A stretch of 6,926 nt of DNA from GCA-002790365 sp964486645 (GTDB taxonomy: Bacteria; Bacteroidota; Ignavibacteria; Ignavibacteriales; Ignavibacteriaceae), in assembly GCA_964486645.1 (NCBI GenBank), contig CAZAOG010000138.1, positions 1-6,926 of the forward strand, written 5' to 3'. Below the pieces are notes generated by a model, which ran no database searches, had not been told where the DNA came from, and saw nothing but the letters and a program-made list of their open reading frames with translations. Below, one piece after another: positions 6,674 to 6,926 of this stretch; the first letter of the stretch is position 1; each line of letters opens with the position of its first letter. Position numbers and translations under genes: made by a program.

Positions 6674-6692
6674 TTATTCATACATTGAATAA
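6674..6692 (-). other. AT-only hairpin in the leader of the 6198-6653 gene
   Basis: TTATTCA (6674-6680) and TGAATAA (6686-6692) are perfect inverted repeats around TACAT, and further AAATTT/AAATTT pairing is possible outside with a 3-nt bulge. It lies just upstream of the ribosome binding site. In DNA this AT-rich such dyads occur by chance, so a regulatory role is only a possibility. Confidence 0.2.
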
Positions 6693-6712
6693 ATTTTAAA
6701 AAGTGTATAGTC

Positions 6713-6776
6713 GGAAATGTATTTTGTAGAAGTAGAATGCGAAAAGAGTATGCAATATTTAATATTATACATTTCC
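6713..6776. repeat. perfect 10-bp inverted repeat GGAAATGTAT/ATACATTTCC
   Basis: GGAAATGTAT (6713-6722) and ATACATTTCC (6767-6776) are exact reverse complements 44 nt apart, upstream of the 6198-6653 gene. The loop contains two ATGC tetramers and the near-palindrome AATATTTAATATT, but no ORF. The spacing would suit a paired regulator site or a looped structure. The surrounding 6654-6926 holds no gene I can support and no promoter I am confident in. Confidence 0.35.
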
Positions 6777-6864
6777 CCTGCAAATGTAAAATTGATACTT
6801 AAAATTAGATGAAAGTTGTATTAGAAGCAATAAACATTTTTAAAGTAAAACCCTATGACAAATG

Positions 6865-6882
6865 GAAGTGTCTCAAAAGAAA
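6865..6882. repeat. second copy of the TGTCTCAAAAG terminus core
   Basis: GAAGTGTCTCAAAAGAAA contains TGTCTCAAAAG (6869-6879), identical to the core of the mini-element's left end at 5413-5423 and in the same orientation. It lies about 50 bases from the window edge, so it may be the left end of a related repeat or insertion sequence that continues outside. Sequence on either side of the 11-base core is otherwise different. Confidence 0.35.
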
Positions 6883-6926
6883 GAAACTCTTACATATGAA
6901 CGACAGGATTTTTGGACAACAACTTC

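Noticed and set aside
6809..6926. Plus-strand frame open to the window edge (MKVVLEAINIFKVK...)
   Set aside because: Only 39 codons, no ribosome site, no recognisable motif; could be chance, so it is mentioned only with the repeat finding.
1..6926. CRISPR array, tRNA or rRNA gene
   Set aside because: No regularly spaced repeats and no cloverleaf or rRNA-like segments were seen on either strand.

Overview
The window is AT-rich (about one third G+C by eye), uses the standard code with TAA/TAG stops, and carries a plus-strand signalling operon followed by two minus-strand genes for small exported proteins. Weak or absent Shine-Dalgarno sequences inside the operon, the AT-rich coding and the PDZ / multi-TM / GAF / PP2C receptor architecture suggest a free-living member of the Bacteroidota-Chlorobiota-Ignavibacteriota group. 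This placement is an inference from style; there is no rRNA or other marker gene.

Layout. 1-280: AT-rich leader without a gene, holding a weak terminator-like hairpin at its start and a TATAAT-type promoter candidate before the operon. 281-5328: four tightly packed plus-strand genes with gaps of 4, 2 and 8 nt: a STAS anti-sigma-factor antagonist, an RsbW/SpoIIAB-type serine kinase, a soluble GAF-GAF-PP2C phosphatase and a membrane PDZ-(about 10 TM)-GAF-PP2C phosphatase. 5329-5591: convergent intergenic region containing a 159-bp mini-element with imperfect terminal inverted repeats and two internal stem-loops. 5592-6002 (minus): a Cys/Met-containing exported protein. 6003-6197: a strong operator-like dyad overlapping a promoter candidate for that gene, and a terminator candidate for the next one. 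6198-6653 (minus): an exported protein of unknown function. 6654-6926: no convincing gene; two inverted repeats, and near the edge a second copy of the TGTCTCAAAAG core found at the end of the mini-element.

How it works together. The operon is a complete partner-switching switch. In known systems the kinase phosphorylates the STAS protein on a serine and also binds an output protein; PP2C phosphatases dephosphorylate the STAS protein, which then captures the kinase and frees the output. Here two phosphatases with clearly different inputs (cytosolic GAF domains versus an extracytoplasmic PDZ plus membrane bundle) would feed the same switch. No sigma factor or other obvious output is encoded in the window, so the regulated target is elsewhere or beyond the edges. 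The most unusual non-coding signals are the structured mini-element at 5408-5566 and the dyad TTGTCG-N6-CGACAA at 6077-6094.
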